From Kitasatospora sp. MAP12-44 (lineage in GTDB: Bacteria; Actinomycetota; Actinomycetes; Streptomycetales; Streptomycetaceae), in the NCBI RefSeq assembly GCF_029892095.1, contig NZ_JARZAE010000004.1, positions 1,674,001 to 1,738,000 on the forward strand: a stretch of 64,000 bases of DNA. Direction: 5' to 3'. The position numbers were made by a program, and so were the translations under genes. Shown here piece by piece: positions 1 to 8,066 of this stretch. The notes below the pieces were generated by a model that did not search any database, was not told the DNA's origin, and was given only the letters and a program-made list of their open reading frames with translations. Position 1 is the first letter of the stretch. Every line of letters begins with the position of its first letter.

Positions 1-625
1 AGGTGAAGATGACCGCGGTGACCACCCCCGGCATCGCCAGTGGCAGCACCACCCGGCGCAGCGAGCCGAACCGGCCCAGCCCGTCGATCATGGCTGCCTC
101 CTCCAACTCCACCGGAATGGAGGAGATATAGGCGGTGAGGATCCAGATCGCGAACGCCAGGTTGAAGGCGGCGTTGCAAAGGACCAGCGTCCAGACCGAG
201 TTGAGCATGTCGAGCTGGTAGAACTCACGGTACAGCCCGACCAGCAGCGAGGTCGGCTGGAACATCTGGGTGACCAGTACCAGCAGCAGGAAGAGCTTGC
301 GCCCGCGGTACTTGATCCGAGCGGTGTAGTACGCGGCGGGCAGCGCGACCAGCAGCGCCAGCAGCGTCGAGCCGCCGGCGACCAGCAGGGTGACCCGCAG
401 GTTGTCGCCGAGCGTCGAGTCGCGCCACACGTCGATGAAGTTGGACCAGGCGAAGTGGTGGGGCAGGTAGCTCGCGTCGCGCAGTTCGTCGGCGGGCCGC
501 AGCGCGGTGATCACCATCTCGGCGTACGGCAGCAGGAAGACCACAGCCAGCAGCCAGGCGGTGGCCGCGACGACAACCGTGCGCGGACGCAAGCCGCGCC
601 TTGGCGCAGTGATATGACGGCTCAT
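1..625 (-). CDS. Carbohydrate ABC transporter permease, MalG-type (3'-truncated by window edge)
   Basis: Inner-membrane permease of a carbohydrate uptake ABC transporter (CUT1 type), pairing with the upstream permease and binding protein. Reading the minus strand from ATG at 625 gives MSRHITAPRRGL, then a first membrane segment (VVVAATAWLLAVVFLLPYAEM) and several more hydrophobic stretches. Near the left edge is the EAA loop (EAAMIDGLGRFG) that contacts the ATPase in binding-protein-dependent permeases. The start codon shares one base with the stop of the preceding permease (TGATG), so the two are translationally coupled. The C-terminal end and stop lie outside the window. No ATPase is seen; many streptomycete CUT1 transporters use a shared MsiK ATPase encoded elsewhere (known of the group, not seen here). 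Confidence 0.9.
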   Translation of the reverse strand, partial: MSRHITAPRRGLRPRTVVVAATAWLLAVVFLLPYAEMVITALRPADELRDASYLPHHFAWSNFIDVWRDSTLGDNLRVTLLVAGGSTLLALLVALPAAYYTARIKYRGRKLFLLLVLVTQMFQPTSLLVGLYREFYQLDMLNSVWTLVLCNAAFNLAFAIWILTAYISSIPVELEEAAMIDGLGRFGSLRRVVLPLAMPGVVTAVIFT

Positions 626-1560
626 CAGCTCTCGTCCTCGTTCCAGCGGCTGACCTTGAGGAAGACCAGCACCATCAGCACCACCAGCGCGAAGTTGACC
701 ACCGACATCGCGGCGGACTCACCGATGTCGGTGTCCTTGAGCTGGTACATGAAGACCGTGGTGGTGGCCGTCTGGCTGCCGGGGCCGCCCTGCGTCATGC
801 CCCAGATGACGGGGAAGGAGTTGAAGACGTTGATCAGGTTGATCACCACGCCGACCAGGAACGCCGGACGCAGCAGCGGCAGCGTGATCCGCAGGTAGGT
901 CTGCCAGGTGGACGCGCCGTCGACCCGTGCGGCCTCGTAGACCTCGCCGGGGACGGTCTGCAGGCCGGCCAGCAACGTGTAGGTGGTGAAGGGCAGGGAG
1001 ACGAAGACGGCGACGAACATCATCCACGGCCAGGCGGTGGACGGGTTGCCGAGCCAGTCCTTGGGACCGTTGATCAGGCCGAGGTCGGTCATCGCGGTGT
1101 TCAGCACGCCGGCGGTCTGGTTGAGCATCCACTTGAAGCCGATGGCGGTCATCAGCACGGACGCCGCCCAGGGGGCGATCAGCGCCCAGCGGGTCAGCCG
1201 GCGGCCGGGGAACTCCTGGTTGAACAGCTGCGCGAGCGCCAGCGAGAGGACCATAGTCAGGCCTACGACGGCGACGGTCCAGATCACCGTGGAGAGCAGC
1301 ACATGGCCGAGGTCGGTCTCGGCGAAGAGCTTGCGGTACTTGTCCAGGCCGGCCGAGCCGCGGACGAACCCGCTGGTGCTGATCCGCAGGAAGGAGGTGT
1401 GGACCATCTCGTAGACGGGCCACAGGACCACGAGCACGATCAGCAGGACGGCCGGGGCTATCCAGGGCAGCGGACCGAGCCGGTCCAGGCCCGGGCGCCG
1501 GGTCGGCGGCTTGCCCCGGGGCGGCGCGGAGGCCTGCGGGGCGGTAGAGGTATGGGACAC
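625..1560 (-). CDS. Carbohydrate ABC transporter permease, MalF-type
   Basis: First permease of the sugar transporter, 311 aa. The first clear membrane segment is WIAPAVLLIVLVVLWPVYEM, followed by five more; the EAA loop reads EAARVDGASTWQTYLRITLP. I chose GTG at 1560 (VSHTSTAPQAS) because GGAAGG lies about 8 bases upstream; an in-frame extension to 1755 would read through a tandem repeat and overlap the binding-protein gene. The cytoplasmic N-terminus is Pro/Ala/Gly-rich before the first helix. It follows the solute-binding gene after a 127-base spacer and overlaps the next permease by one base. Substrate is inferred from the divergent alpha-galactosidase: probably an alpha-galactoside such as melibiose or raffinose. 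Confidence 0.92.
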   Translation of the reverse strand: MSHTSTAPQASAPPRGKPPTRRPGLDRLGPLPWIAPAVLLIVLVVLWPVYEMVHTSFLRISTSGFVRGSAGLDKYRKLFAETDLGHVLLSTVIWTVAVVGLTMVLSLALAQLFNQEFPGRRLTRWALIAPWAASVLMTAIGFKWMLNQTAGVLNTAMTDLGLINGPKDWLGNPSTAWPWMMFVAVFVSLPFTTYTLLAGLQTVPGEVYEAARVDGASTWQTYLRITLPLLRPAFLVGVVINLINVFNSFPVIWGMTQGGPGSQTATTTVFMYQLKDTDIGESAAMSVVNFALVVLMVLVFLKVSRWNEDES

Positions 1561-1575
1561 GGGTGGTGCCTTCCG

Positions 1576-1650
1576 TGCGTGTGCGACGGCTGCGTAAACG
1601 ACAGCTGCGTGAGCGACAACTGTGTGAGCGACAGCTGTGTGAGCGAGTGG
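1576..1650. repeat. Five tandem 15-bp repeats in the transporter operon spacer
   Basis: Five consecutive degenerate 15-base units (consensus TGYGTGAGCGACAGC) lie between the binding-protein stop (1688) and the MalF start (1560). Units begin at 1576, 1591, 1606, 1621 and 1636. The array sits in untranslated spacer and may have grown by slippage. A role in setting the binding-protein to permease expression ratio is conjecture. Confidence 0.85.
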
Positions 1651-1687
1651 GCGGGAGGAGCGGACCCCCTCCCGCCCGCAAACACGG

Positions 1688-2959
1688 CTACTTGTTGGCG
1701 ACGGCGTCCTGCGCCTTCTTCTGCAGGTCGCCGAGGACCTTGGCCGGGTCGCCACTGACGGCGGTGCCGATGCTCTGCTTGATCTGCGCCGAGACTGCGT
1801 CCCACGTGGTGTCGCCCAGCGGGTAGAAGGAGGCCTGCGGCAGCAGCGCGAAGAACGGCTGCAGGTCCGCGTGCTTGCCGCTGCTGGTCATCGCCTGCAG
1901 GGTGTCCTGGGTGACCGGCATCAGGTTGTAGGTCTCGTCGAACTTCTGCGTGTTCTGCTCGGAGTACGCGAAGTCCAGGAACGCCTTGATCTGGTCCTTG
2001 TGGCCGTTCTTCTTGAACGCCATCATCCAGTCGGCCACGCCCAGCGTGGACTTGAGCGCGCCGGTCCTGCCGGGGATCGGGGCGACGCCGTAGTCGACCT
2101 TGCCGTCGGTGGACATCTGGATCAGCGACGGGTGGCCGTTGAGCATCGCGGCCTTGCCGGCGGCGAAGTCGGCGAAGGCGGTCTTGCGGTCGGTGGCGGC
2201 CGGGTTGGGGTAGGTCAGGCCCGGGTCGACCAGGTTGGCCTTCAGCCAGCTGAAGGTGTCGATGTTCGCCTGGCTGTTGAGCGTGTACTTGCCCGAACTG
2301 TCGGTGGGGCCACCGCCGTTGCCCAGCTCCCAGATCATGCTCTCGGCCTGCGCCTCCTCCGGGCCCAGCGGCAACGCGTAGGGGGTGACACCGGGAACCT
2401 TCGCCTTGATGAGGGCGGCGTCGTTCTTGACGTCGTCCCAGGTCTGCGGCGGCGCGGCGATGCCGGCCTGCGCGAAGATCGCCTTGTTGTAGAACAGGGC
2501 ACGGGCCGAGGAGACGAACGGGATGCCGTACTGGACGCCGCCGACCTGGCCGGCCTGGGCGAAGCTGTCGATGAAGTCGCCCGCGGTGCTGGTGGAGAGG
2601 ACGTCGGAGACGGGGTAGAGCAGGTTGTCGGCGACCTTGTCGGCGTAGCCGCCGGTCTGCAGGATGTCCGGCATGTTGCCGCTCTGGATCATCGTCGTGA
2701 CCTGCTTGTCGATGTCGTTCCAGTTGATGACCTGGACGTCGACCTTGATCTTGGGGTTGGCGGCCTCGAAGTTCTTCGCCACGTCGTTCCAGTAGAGCGT
2801 GGAGCTGTTGGACGCCTTGTCGCCGTAGTCGGCCGCGACCAGCTTGAGGGTCACGGTCCCTCCCGCGGAGGCCCCGCCGCCACCGCTGCTGCCGCACGCC
2901 GTGAGCGTGAGAGTGCCTACCGCACAGACCGCCGCGAAACTGAGCACACGCTTGTTCAC
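1688..2959 (-). CDS. Extracellular sugar-binding lipoprotein of an ABC transporter
   Basis: Solute-binding protein, 423 aa, tethered outside the membrane and delivering sugar to the two permeases encoded downstream. The N-terminus is a lipoprotein signal (MNKRVLSFAAVCAVGTL then lipobox LTAC, acylated Cys22) followed by a Gly/Ser linker. The body has family-1 binding-protein features: a beta-strand start (TVTLKLVAADYGD), NMPDILQTGGYADKV in the first lobe, and a C-terminal helical lobe ending LQKKAQDAVANK. Length is usual for the family. It is the first gene of the minus-strand operon and is divergent from a secreted alpha-galactosidase, so an alpha-galactoside is the likely ligand (inference). 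Confidence 0.92.
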   Translation of the reverse strand: MNKRVLSFAAVCAVGTLTLTACGSSGGGGASAGGTVTLKLVAADYGDKASNSSTLYWNDVAKNFEAANPKIKVDVQVINWNDIDKQVTTMIQSGNMPDILQTGGYADKVADNLLYPVSDVLSTSTAGDFIDSFAQAGQVGGVQYGIPFVSSARALFYNKAIFAQAGIAAPPQTWDDVKNDAALIKAKVPGVTPYALPLGPEEAQAESMIWELGNGGGPTDSSGKYTLNSQANIDTFSWLKANLVDPGLTYPNPAATDRKTAFADFAAGKAAMLNGHPSLIQMSTDGKVDYGVAPIPGRTGALKSTLGVADWMMAFKKNGHKDQIKAFLDFAYSEQNTQKFDETYNLMPVTQDTLQAMTSSGKHADLQPFFALLPQASFYPLGDTTWDAVSAQIKQSIGTAVSGDPAKVLGDLQKKAQDAVANK

Positions 2960-3070
2960 TGCCGTTACCGCCTTCGCACCGGCGGACCCGCGCCTGACCG
3001 GATCCGCTCCTGAGGGTTGCAGGTCTGACTCGCCGGGCGCCGTGCGTCAGCCTGGCACCTGCTGTGTGAT

Positions 3071-3100
3071 TCTGCTCAGACCTTGCGAGTTTTGAGCAGA
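3071..3100. promoter_or_regulatory. Candidate operator: inverted TCTGCTCA / TGAGCAGA
   Basis: TCTGCTCA at 3071-3078 and its reverse complement TGAGCAGA at 3093-3100 form an inverted repeat with a 14-base spacer, in the divergent region between the binding-protein gene and the alpha-galactosidase. A third TGAGCAGA copy lies at 3275-3282, between candidate -35 and -10 elements for the galactosidase. The shared motif suggests one regulator for both genes; the nearby DeoR-family gene is a candidate. Confidence 0.45.
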
Positions 3101-3256
3101 TCCGAACGCAATCTGCCGCGTCGCGAAGTATTCACGAGCTGGACTCCTAGGTCCAGATGTCGTTACTGGACCGTTGTGAGAGTTGCGAGAGCGCGATCCG
3201 CCCGACGATCCCCAGGGCATTGACGTGCTCACCCCGCATTCGCGTGCGCACTCTTG

Positions 3257-3286
3257 TTGACGCAGCGCTCTTTATGAGCAGATTAT
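3257..3286 (+). promoter_or_regulatory. Candidate promoter of the alpha-galactosidase
   Basis: TTGACG at 3257-3262 and GATTAT at 3281-3286 are spaced by 18 bases, resembling a housekeeping-type promoter, with a TGAGCAGA motif (3275-3282) between and overlapping them. It would give a leader of about 120 bases before GTG 3412. The rest of 2960-3411 has no gene that I can support. Confidence 0.4.
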
Positions 3287-3411
3287 GTCATCCACTCGTC
3301 AGATCCCACCTACCCGCGGCCGGGTAGCCGACGAGCCTTCTCCGGCCCGTGTCCTGTGACGCACGTCGGATCGCGCAGCCCCCCACACCCCGCACCGAGG
3401 AGCCCACCCCC

Positions 3412-5406
3412 GTGGCACATCGAATGCTCCGCACCCCCCTCATCGCGGCTCTCAGCGCCGTACTGATCCCCGCCGGCTGCCTGCTGGGCACCGGTACGGC
3501 CGCCGCCAACGACGGCGTCACCGCGCCGGCCGCGAACTTCTCGTCCGCAGCCACCCCGAACACCCCGATCGCCCCGCTCCCGCCGATGGGCTTCAACAAC
3601 TGGGCCCGCGCCCAGTGCACCCCGCAGGCGCCGCTGGACAACTCCAACCAGCTCTCCTACTCCTTCCAGCAGTACATGGAGGACAACGCCAAGGGCCTGT
3701 CCGACGCCGGACTGATCAACGCGGGCTACAAGACGGTCACCGTCGACGACTGCTGGATGTACCGCAACAGCTCCGGCTACCTGCACGGCGCGCTCAACTG
3801 GGGCGGCGCCACCGACGTTCGCGACACCACTCAACAGCCCGGCTTCGACTACGAGTTGAGCGCCTACGGCAGCTACCTGCACAGCCTGGGCGCCAAGTTC
3901 GGCATCTACGAGACCTCCGGCACGCACACCTGCAGCACCGCCGCGCCGACCGCACCCAACCTGCCGAACGGCAGCGAGAGTTACGAGCAGAGCGACGCCA
4001 ACTCCTTCGTCTACTGGGGCGTCAACGAGCTCAAGTACGACAACTGCGGCCCCCAGGAGCCCATCCCGACCCTGGACGCCCGGATGTCCGGCGATCTGAA
4101 CACCGCGGTCACCAACGCCAACAAGGCCGGCACCCCCACGCCCAACGTCATGTTCGACATCTCCGCCCCGGCAGGCCTGGGCAACGGCCCGGACAAGTTC
4201 GCCTCGATGGACTCGGTGCGCGGCCTCGGCCAGCTCTGGCGGATCGGCCCGGACATCTGGACCTACGGCGACGGCCAGGACCCGTGGAACCAGGCGATCG
4301 CCCCCGGCGGCTACAACATCGGCGCCTACCAGAGCTTCGACAACTCCGTTGAGCTCAGCCGCTACCAGGGCCCGGGCAACTGGAACGACGCCGACATGCT
4401 GCTGATCGGCGACAACGGCATGACCACCGCCGAGGAGCGCAGCCAGATGGCGCTCTTCTCCGCGCTGGCCGCCCCGCTGGTGGTCTCCACCGATGCCCGC
4501 AAGTTCGAGCCCTCCTACATCGCCGCCCACCCCGCCGAGGCGGCGCACCTGAACGCCTCGGTCGCCATCCTCGGCAATCCCGAGGTCATCGCGGTCGACC
4601 AGGACCCGCTGGGCGCCGGCGGCTACCGGGTCTCCGGCGGCGGCGCCAACGCCGACGGCACACCGGCCGCGACCAGCGGCATCGACGTCGTGGTCAAGCC
4701 GCTCGCCGACGGCAGCCGGGCGGTCGTCGTCCTCAACAAGGGCGCGACGTCCGCCAACTACACGCTCTCCCTGTCGAGTCTCGGCTTCAGCGGCGCCGGT
4801 TGCGGCTACAGCGTGCGTGACCTGTGGGCGCACAGCACCAGCAGCTCCACCGGCAGCGTCCCGCTCACCATCGGCTCGCACGACAACGCGATGCTGAAGA
4901 TCACCCCGCAGAACGGCTGCGGCACCGTCACCCCGCGCGGCCAGATCACCGTCTCGCGCGACGACTGGAGCAAGGCCTCGCTCTGCCTGGACAACTACAA
5001 CTCCGGTACTGCGGCAGGCAATCCGGTCGACGTCTACCCGTGCAGCGGTGGCTCCAACCAGCAGTGGCAGCGCAATGCCGACGGCTCGGTGCAGCTGATG
5101 CAGAGCGGCGCGGCCAACCTCTGCCTCACCGCTCAGAGCGGCTCCACCACCGGCGCCATCAACGGCCAGTCGGGCCAGTGGGTCGGCGTCGCCCCCTGCG
5201 GCTCCGCCCCGGGTAACCAGACCTGGACCTACAACCGGGACGGCAATCTGAAGCTGGCCGGCACCACCCAGTGCCTGGACGTCTACAGCGGCACGACCAC
5301 CACCAGCGGCACCCCGGTCGACCTCTACGCCTGCGGCGCCGCACCGAGCGCCGTGCAGACCAACCAGACCTGGGCCGCCCCCTTCAGTACTCCCCCGGCT
5401 GCCTGA
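3412..5406 (+). CDS. Secreted GH27 alpha-galactosidase with C-terminal ricin-type (CBM13) lectin domain
   Basis: Exported glycoside hydrolase cleaving terminal alpha-galactose, 664 aa from GTG 3412, chosen for GAGGAG about 9 bases upstream. A signal peptide covers roughly residues 1-34 (RMLRTPLIAALSAVLIPAG, cleavage near TAAAND). The GH27 domain begins PPMGFNNWARAQC. The nucleophile motif LKYDNCG places Asp210, and WRIGPDIW gives the likely acid/base Asp281, by analogy with clan GH-D. A beta-sandwich follows, then from about residue 511 a CBM13 beta-trefoil with QQW and two QTW repeats and paired cysteines. The gene is divergent from a sugar transporter and followed by a strong hairpin and a DeoR regulator, consistent with an inducible alpha-galactoside utilisation unit. 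Exact specificity (galactose versus arabinopyranose or N-acetylgalactosamine) cannot be read from sequence. Confidence 0.93.
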   Translation: MAHRMLRTPLIAALSAVLIPAGCLLGTGTAAANDGVTAPAANFSSAATPNTPIAPLPPMGFNNWARAQCTPQAPLDNSNQLSYSFQQYMEDNAKGLSDAGLINAGYKTVTVDDCWMYRNSSGYLHGALNWGGATDVRDTTQQPGFDYELSAYGSYLHSLGAKFGIYETSGTHTCSTAAPTAPNLPNGSESYEQSDANSFVYWGVNELKYDNCGPQEPIPTLDARMSGDLNTAVTNANKAGTPTPNVMFDISAPAGLGNGPDKFASMDSVRGLGQLWRIGPDIWTYGDGQDPWNQAIAPGGYNIGAYQSFDNSVELSRYQGPGNWNDADMLLIGDNGMTTAEERSQMALFSALAAPLVVSTDARKFEPSYIAAHPAEAAHLNASVAILGNPEVIAVDQDPLGAGGYRVSGGGANADGTPAATSGIDVVVKPLADGSRAVVVLNKGATSANYTLSLSSLGFSGAGCGYSVRDLWAHSTSSSTGSVPLTIGSHDNAMLKITPQNGCGTVTPRGQITVSRDDWSKASLCLDNYNSGTAAGNPVDVYPCSGGSNQQWQRNADGSVQLMQSGAANLCLTAQSGSTTGAINGQSGQWVGVAPCGSAPGNQTWTYNRDGNLKLAGTTQCLDVYSGTTTTSGTPVDLYACGAAPSAVQTNQTWAAPFSTPPAA

Positions 5407-5414
5407 TCCCCTCC

Positions 5415-5457
5415 GGGTGGGGTCCGCGGCGATGCGTCTTCGCAGCGGACCCCACCC
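5415..5457 (+). terminator. Strong hairpin after the alpha-galactosidase
   Basis: A perfect 13-bp stem (5415-5427 with 5445-5457, arm GGGTGGGGTCCGC) encloses a 17-base loop, starting 9 bases after the galactosidase stop. There is no T-run, as is common for streptomycete terminators. Confidence 0.7.
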
Positions 5458-5483
5458 CGTCGACCGAGAGCTAGACTTTCCAC

Positions 5484-6242
5484 ATGCTCAAAGCTGATCG
5501 AACCGCGCGCATCCTTGACCATATTGCCAAGGAGGGCAGCGCAGATGTGCACGCACTCACCGAGCTGCTCAGTGTCTCGGGCGCGACGATCCGCCGCGAC
5601 CTGCAGTCCCTGCACGAGCAGGGACTGCTGCACCGCACCCGCGGCGGCGCGGTGACCGGGACGGTCAACCTGGAGCTGCCGCTGCGCCACCGGGCCGGCC
5701 GCCAGCAGTCCGAGAAGCGCAGGATCGCGCTGGCCGCCGCCGCCCTCGTCCCGGACGGCGCCGTGGTCGGCATGACCGGTGGCACCACGGTCACCGAGAT
5801 CGCCCGCGTCCTGGCCGAACGCAGCGGGCTCACCATCGTGACCAACGCCGTCAACATCGCCGCCGACCTGATCGTCCGCTCCGACATCCGCCTGGTGGTC
5901 GTCGGCGGCAACGCCCGCACGGCCAGCTACGAACTGGTCGGACCGGCCGCCGAACGGATGCTGAGCCAGTACCACCTGGACATCGCCTTCATCGGCGTCG
6001 ACGGCCTGACCGCGAGCGAGGGCTGCACCACCCACGACGAGATGGAAGCCCACACCGACCGCGCCTTCCTGCGCAGCAGCGCCCGCTCGGTCGTCGTCGC
6101 TGACAACACCAAGATCGGCCGGGTCACCTTCGCCGAGATCTGCCCCCTGAGCGACATCGACGACCTGGTCACCGACACCGCCCTCAGCGAGACCCAGGAA
6201 AAGGCCATCACCGACCGCGGCGTCCACGTCCTACGGGCGTGA
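5484..6242 (+). CDS. DeoR-family transcriptional regulator
   Basis: Cytoplasmic sugar-responsive repressor, 252 aa, the normal DeoR length. Residues 6-57 form the DeoR winged helix (RILDHIAKEGSADVHALTEL, then SGATIRRDLQSLHEQGLLHR and RTRGGAV). The C-terminal DeoRC domain, related to the phosphosugar isomerase fold, contains GMTGGTTVTEIA and the AFIGVDGL stretch typical of phosphosugar effector binding. It lies just after the alpha-galactosidase and its hairpin. Control of the galactosidase and transporter genes is inferred from position and from repeated motifs in their divergent promoter region. Confidence 0.9.
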   Translation: MLKADRTARILDHIAKEGSADVHALTELLSVSGATIRRDLQSLHEQGLLHRTRGGAVTGTVNLELPLRHRAGRQQSEKRRIALAAAALVPDGAVVGMTGGTTVTEIARVLAERSGLTIVTNAVNIAADLIVRSDIRLVVVGGNARTASYELVGPAAERMLSQYHLDIAFIGVDGLTASEGCTTHDEMEAHTDRAFLRSSARSVVVADNTKIGRVTFAEICPLSDIDDLVTDTALSETQEKAITDRGVHVLRA

Positions 6243-6288
6243 CGCGGGGGACCTGACGCGGGGTGATCCGAGCACCTCTCAGGAATAG

Positions 6289-6302
6289 TTGAACATGTTC
6301 AA
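6289..6302. promoter_or_regulatory. Perfect 14-bp palindrome TTGAACATGTTCAA
   Basis: A perfect palindrome 46 bases after the DeoR stop and about 205 bases before the next gene. It has the size and symmetry of a repressor operator. A -10-like element is not obvious next to it. Which regulator binds is unknown. Confidence 0.5.
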
Positions 6303-6342
6303 AAGATCCGCCATGATGGAACTCCGGCGGGGGGCTGGGCCG

Positions 6343-6375
6343 GTGGCCTCCAGGTCTCACCGGCCTGGAGGCCAC
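6343..6375. terminator. Strong hairpin downstream of DeoR gene
   Basis: Twelve-bp perfect arms (6343-6354 GTGGCCTCCAGG, 6364-6375) with a 9-base loop. It could terminate the DeoR transcript or fold in the leader of the following operon. A second weaker stem (CGTTCGCT at 6404-6411 with AGCGAACG at 6429-6436) follows. Confidence 0.5.
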
Positions 6376-6507
6376 ACACGCTCTCGCGCCGGGCCATGCC
6401 GGACGTTCGCTCCGTTCGGTTGATGCCGAGCGAACGGATGATCCGGTGATCAGATCCTGGCGAACTCCCCTTCCCGCCCCCGGCCGAGCCGTCCAGGGGA
6501 TCGAGGC

Positions 6508-7287
6508 GTGAGGTACCTGCTCCAGCGCCACCCGCTACCGATGCGGACCTGGTTCGCGCACTCCCTGGTGCTCACCTACGCGCTGCCGCCGCAGGTGCTC
6601 ACCCCGCTGCTACCGCCCGGGCTCACCCTGGACACCTACACCGACCCGGCCGGAACCGAGCACGGCTTCGTCGCGGCCGCCCTGGTGGACACCCGTGCCC
6701 TGCGCCCGGCGTTCCTGCCCGCCCGGTTCGGCGCCGACTACCTGCTCACCGGCTATCGCATCTTCACCCGCTTCCCGACGCCGAACGGTCGCACCATGCG
6801 CGGCCTGAAGATCCTGCGCAGCGACACGGACAGCCGGATGATGCAGCTGGGCGGCAACACCCTCACCCGCTACCACTACCGACACGCCCGGATCGGCACC
6901 CGGGTGGTGGACGGCACCCTGGAGTTCAAGGTCCTCAGCGCGGACGGTCGCGCCGATCTCCACGTTCGGGCCGACCTCGCGGGCGGCCCGGCCCCGCTGC
7001 CGGACGGCAGCCCGTTCGCGCATGCCAGGGACGCACGACGCTTCGCCGGCCCGCTGCCCTACACCTTCGACCACGAGCCGCAGACCGGCTCCGTCATCGT
7101 GGTGAAAGCCACCCGCGCGTGCTGGGACCCGGTTCCGGTCGCGGTCGAGGTGCCCCGGCTGACGTTCTTCGACCACGGCCCGTTCGCCGACACAAAGCCA
7201 CTGCTGGCCAACGCCTTCCATGTCGCCGGCCTCGACTACGGCTGGGAGGCCGGCCGCCGCCGAGCCGAGAACGGTGCGCAGCGATGA
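6508..7287 (+). CDS. DUF2071 / YqjF-like protein
   Basis: Protein of 259 aa resembling the DUF2071 (YqjF) family, whose fold relates to acetoacetate decarboxylase; the biochemical role of that family is not established. The start is GTG 6508 (VRYLLQRHPLPMRTWF) after AGGGGATCGAGGC. Visible features include the opening HSLVLTYALPPQVLTPLLPPGL, the core TGYRIFTRFPTPNGRTMRGL and the C-terminal VAVEVPRLTFFDHGPF. There is no signal peptide or membrane helix. It is the first gene of a three-gene operon: its stop overlaps the next start (ATGA). Confidence 0.75.
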   Translation: MRYLLQRHPLPMRTWFAHSLVLTYALPPQVLTPLLPPGLTLDTYTDPAGTEHGFVAAALVDTRALRPAFLPARFGADYLLTGYRIFTRFPTPNGRTMRGLKILRSDTDSRMMQLGGNTLTRYHYRHARIGTRVVDGTLEFKVLSADGRADLHVRADLAGGPAPLPDGSPFAHARDARRFAGPLPYTFDHEPQTGSVIVVKATRACWDPVPVAVEVPRLTFFDHGPFADTKPLLANAFHVAGLDYGWEAGRRRAENGAQR

Positions 7288-8066
7288 CGGACGATCAGGC
7301 AGCACGCGGTCAGGCGGTGCGGCGGCCTTCGGGCGTGCGTGAGGTCTTCGCGTACAACTGGCCCAGCTACCTCGCCGGCGGCCTCGCCGTCACCACCAGC
7401 TGGGCGCTGGGCCGCCGACTCCCCCGCCGGCCGGCCGCCCTGGCCCGCGCCGGCGCGCTGACCGCCACCGGCTGGCTGGTCAGCAGCACTGCCGCCAGCT
7501 GGTGGGTCTATGACCGATCCGAGCTGCACTCCTTCGGCTGGCTGGCCGACCTCCTGCCGCACGGGCCGGGCGACCATCTCGTGGTCTCGTCCGGCCTCGA
7601 CGAGGCGAGCCGGCCGCTCGCCGCCCGCTACCCCGGCGCGGCGCAGTCCCGGGCCGACCTGTACGACCCGGCGCTCACCACCGAGGGGTCGATCAGGCGA
7701 GCCCGCAGACGAGTACCGCCCATCGCCGGCACCCGACCCGCCCGCCCGGAGCGGCTGCCCGCGCCGGCCTCCTCCCAGGACACCGTGTTCCTGGTCTTCG
7801 CCGCCCACGAACTGCGTCAACCAGCCGACCGCGAAGCCCTGTTCGCCGAATGCGCCCGCACGCTGCGCCCGGGCGGCACTCTGATCCTGGTGGAACACCT
7901 GCGGGACGCGGCGAACACGGCGGTCTACGGCCCCGGCGCCTGGCACTTCCTGCCGCGCGCCGAATGGCTGCGCCTGGCCGGACACGCCCGCCTGCGAGCG
8001 ACCGGCGAGCGGCGGATCGCCGCCTTCGTCACCGCGTTCGCCTTCAGCAAGGCCCCGCAGCGGTGA
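7284..8066 (+). CDS. Methyltransferase-like membrane-associated protein
   Basis: Protein of 260 aa starting at ATG 7284, overlapping the previous stop by 4 bases. Residues about 25-80 contain two hydrophobic segments (YLAGGLAVTTSWALG and ALTATGWLVSSTAASWW), suggesting membrane association. The C-terminal half resembles the late part of class I SAM-dependent methyltransferases (CARTLRPGGTLILVEHLRD, a post-motif typical of that fold). A canonical GxGxG SAM loop is not obvious, so activity is uncertain. It lies between a DUF2071 gene and a small membrane protein gene, all overlapping, implying a shared but unidentified function. Confidence 0.65.
   Translation: MTDDQAARGQAVRRPSGVREVFAYNWPSYLAGGLAVTTSWALGRRLPRRPAALARAGALTATGWLVSSTAASWWVYDRSELHSFGWLADLLPHGPGDHLVVSSGLDEASRPLAARYPGAAQSRADLYDPALTTEGSIRRARRRVPPIAGTRPARPERLPAPASSQDTVFLVFAAHELRQPADREALFAECARTLRPGGTLILVEHLRDAANTAVYGPGAWHFLPRAEWLRLAGHARLRATGERRIAAFVTAFAFSKAPQR

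Noticed and set aside
1561..1755. N-terminal extension of the MalF-type permease
   Set aside because: It would translate a tandem repeat and overlap the binding-protein gene; GTG 1560 has a good ribosome site.
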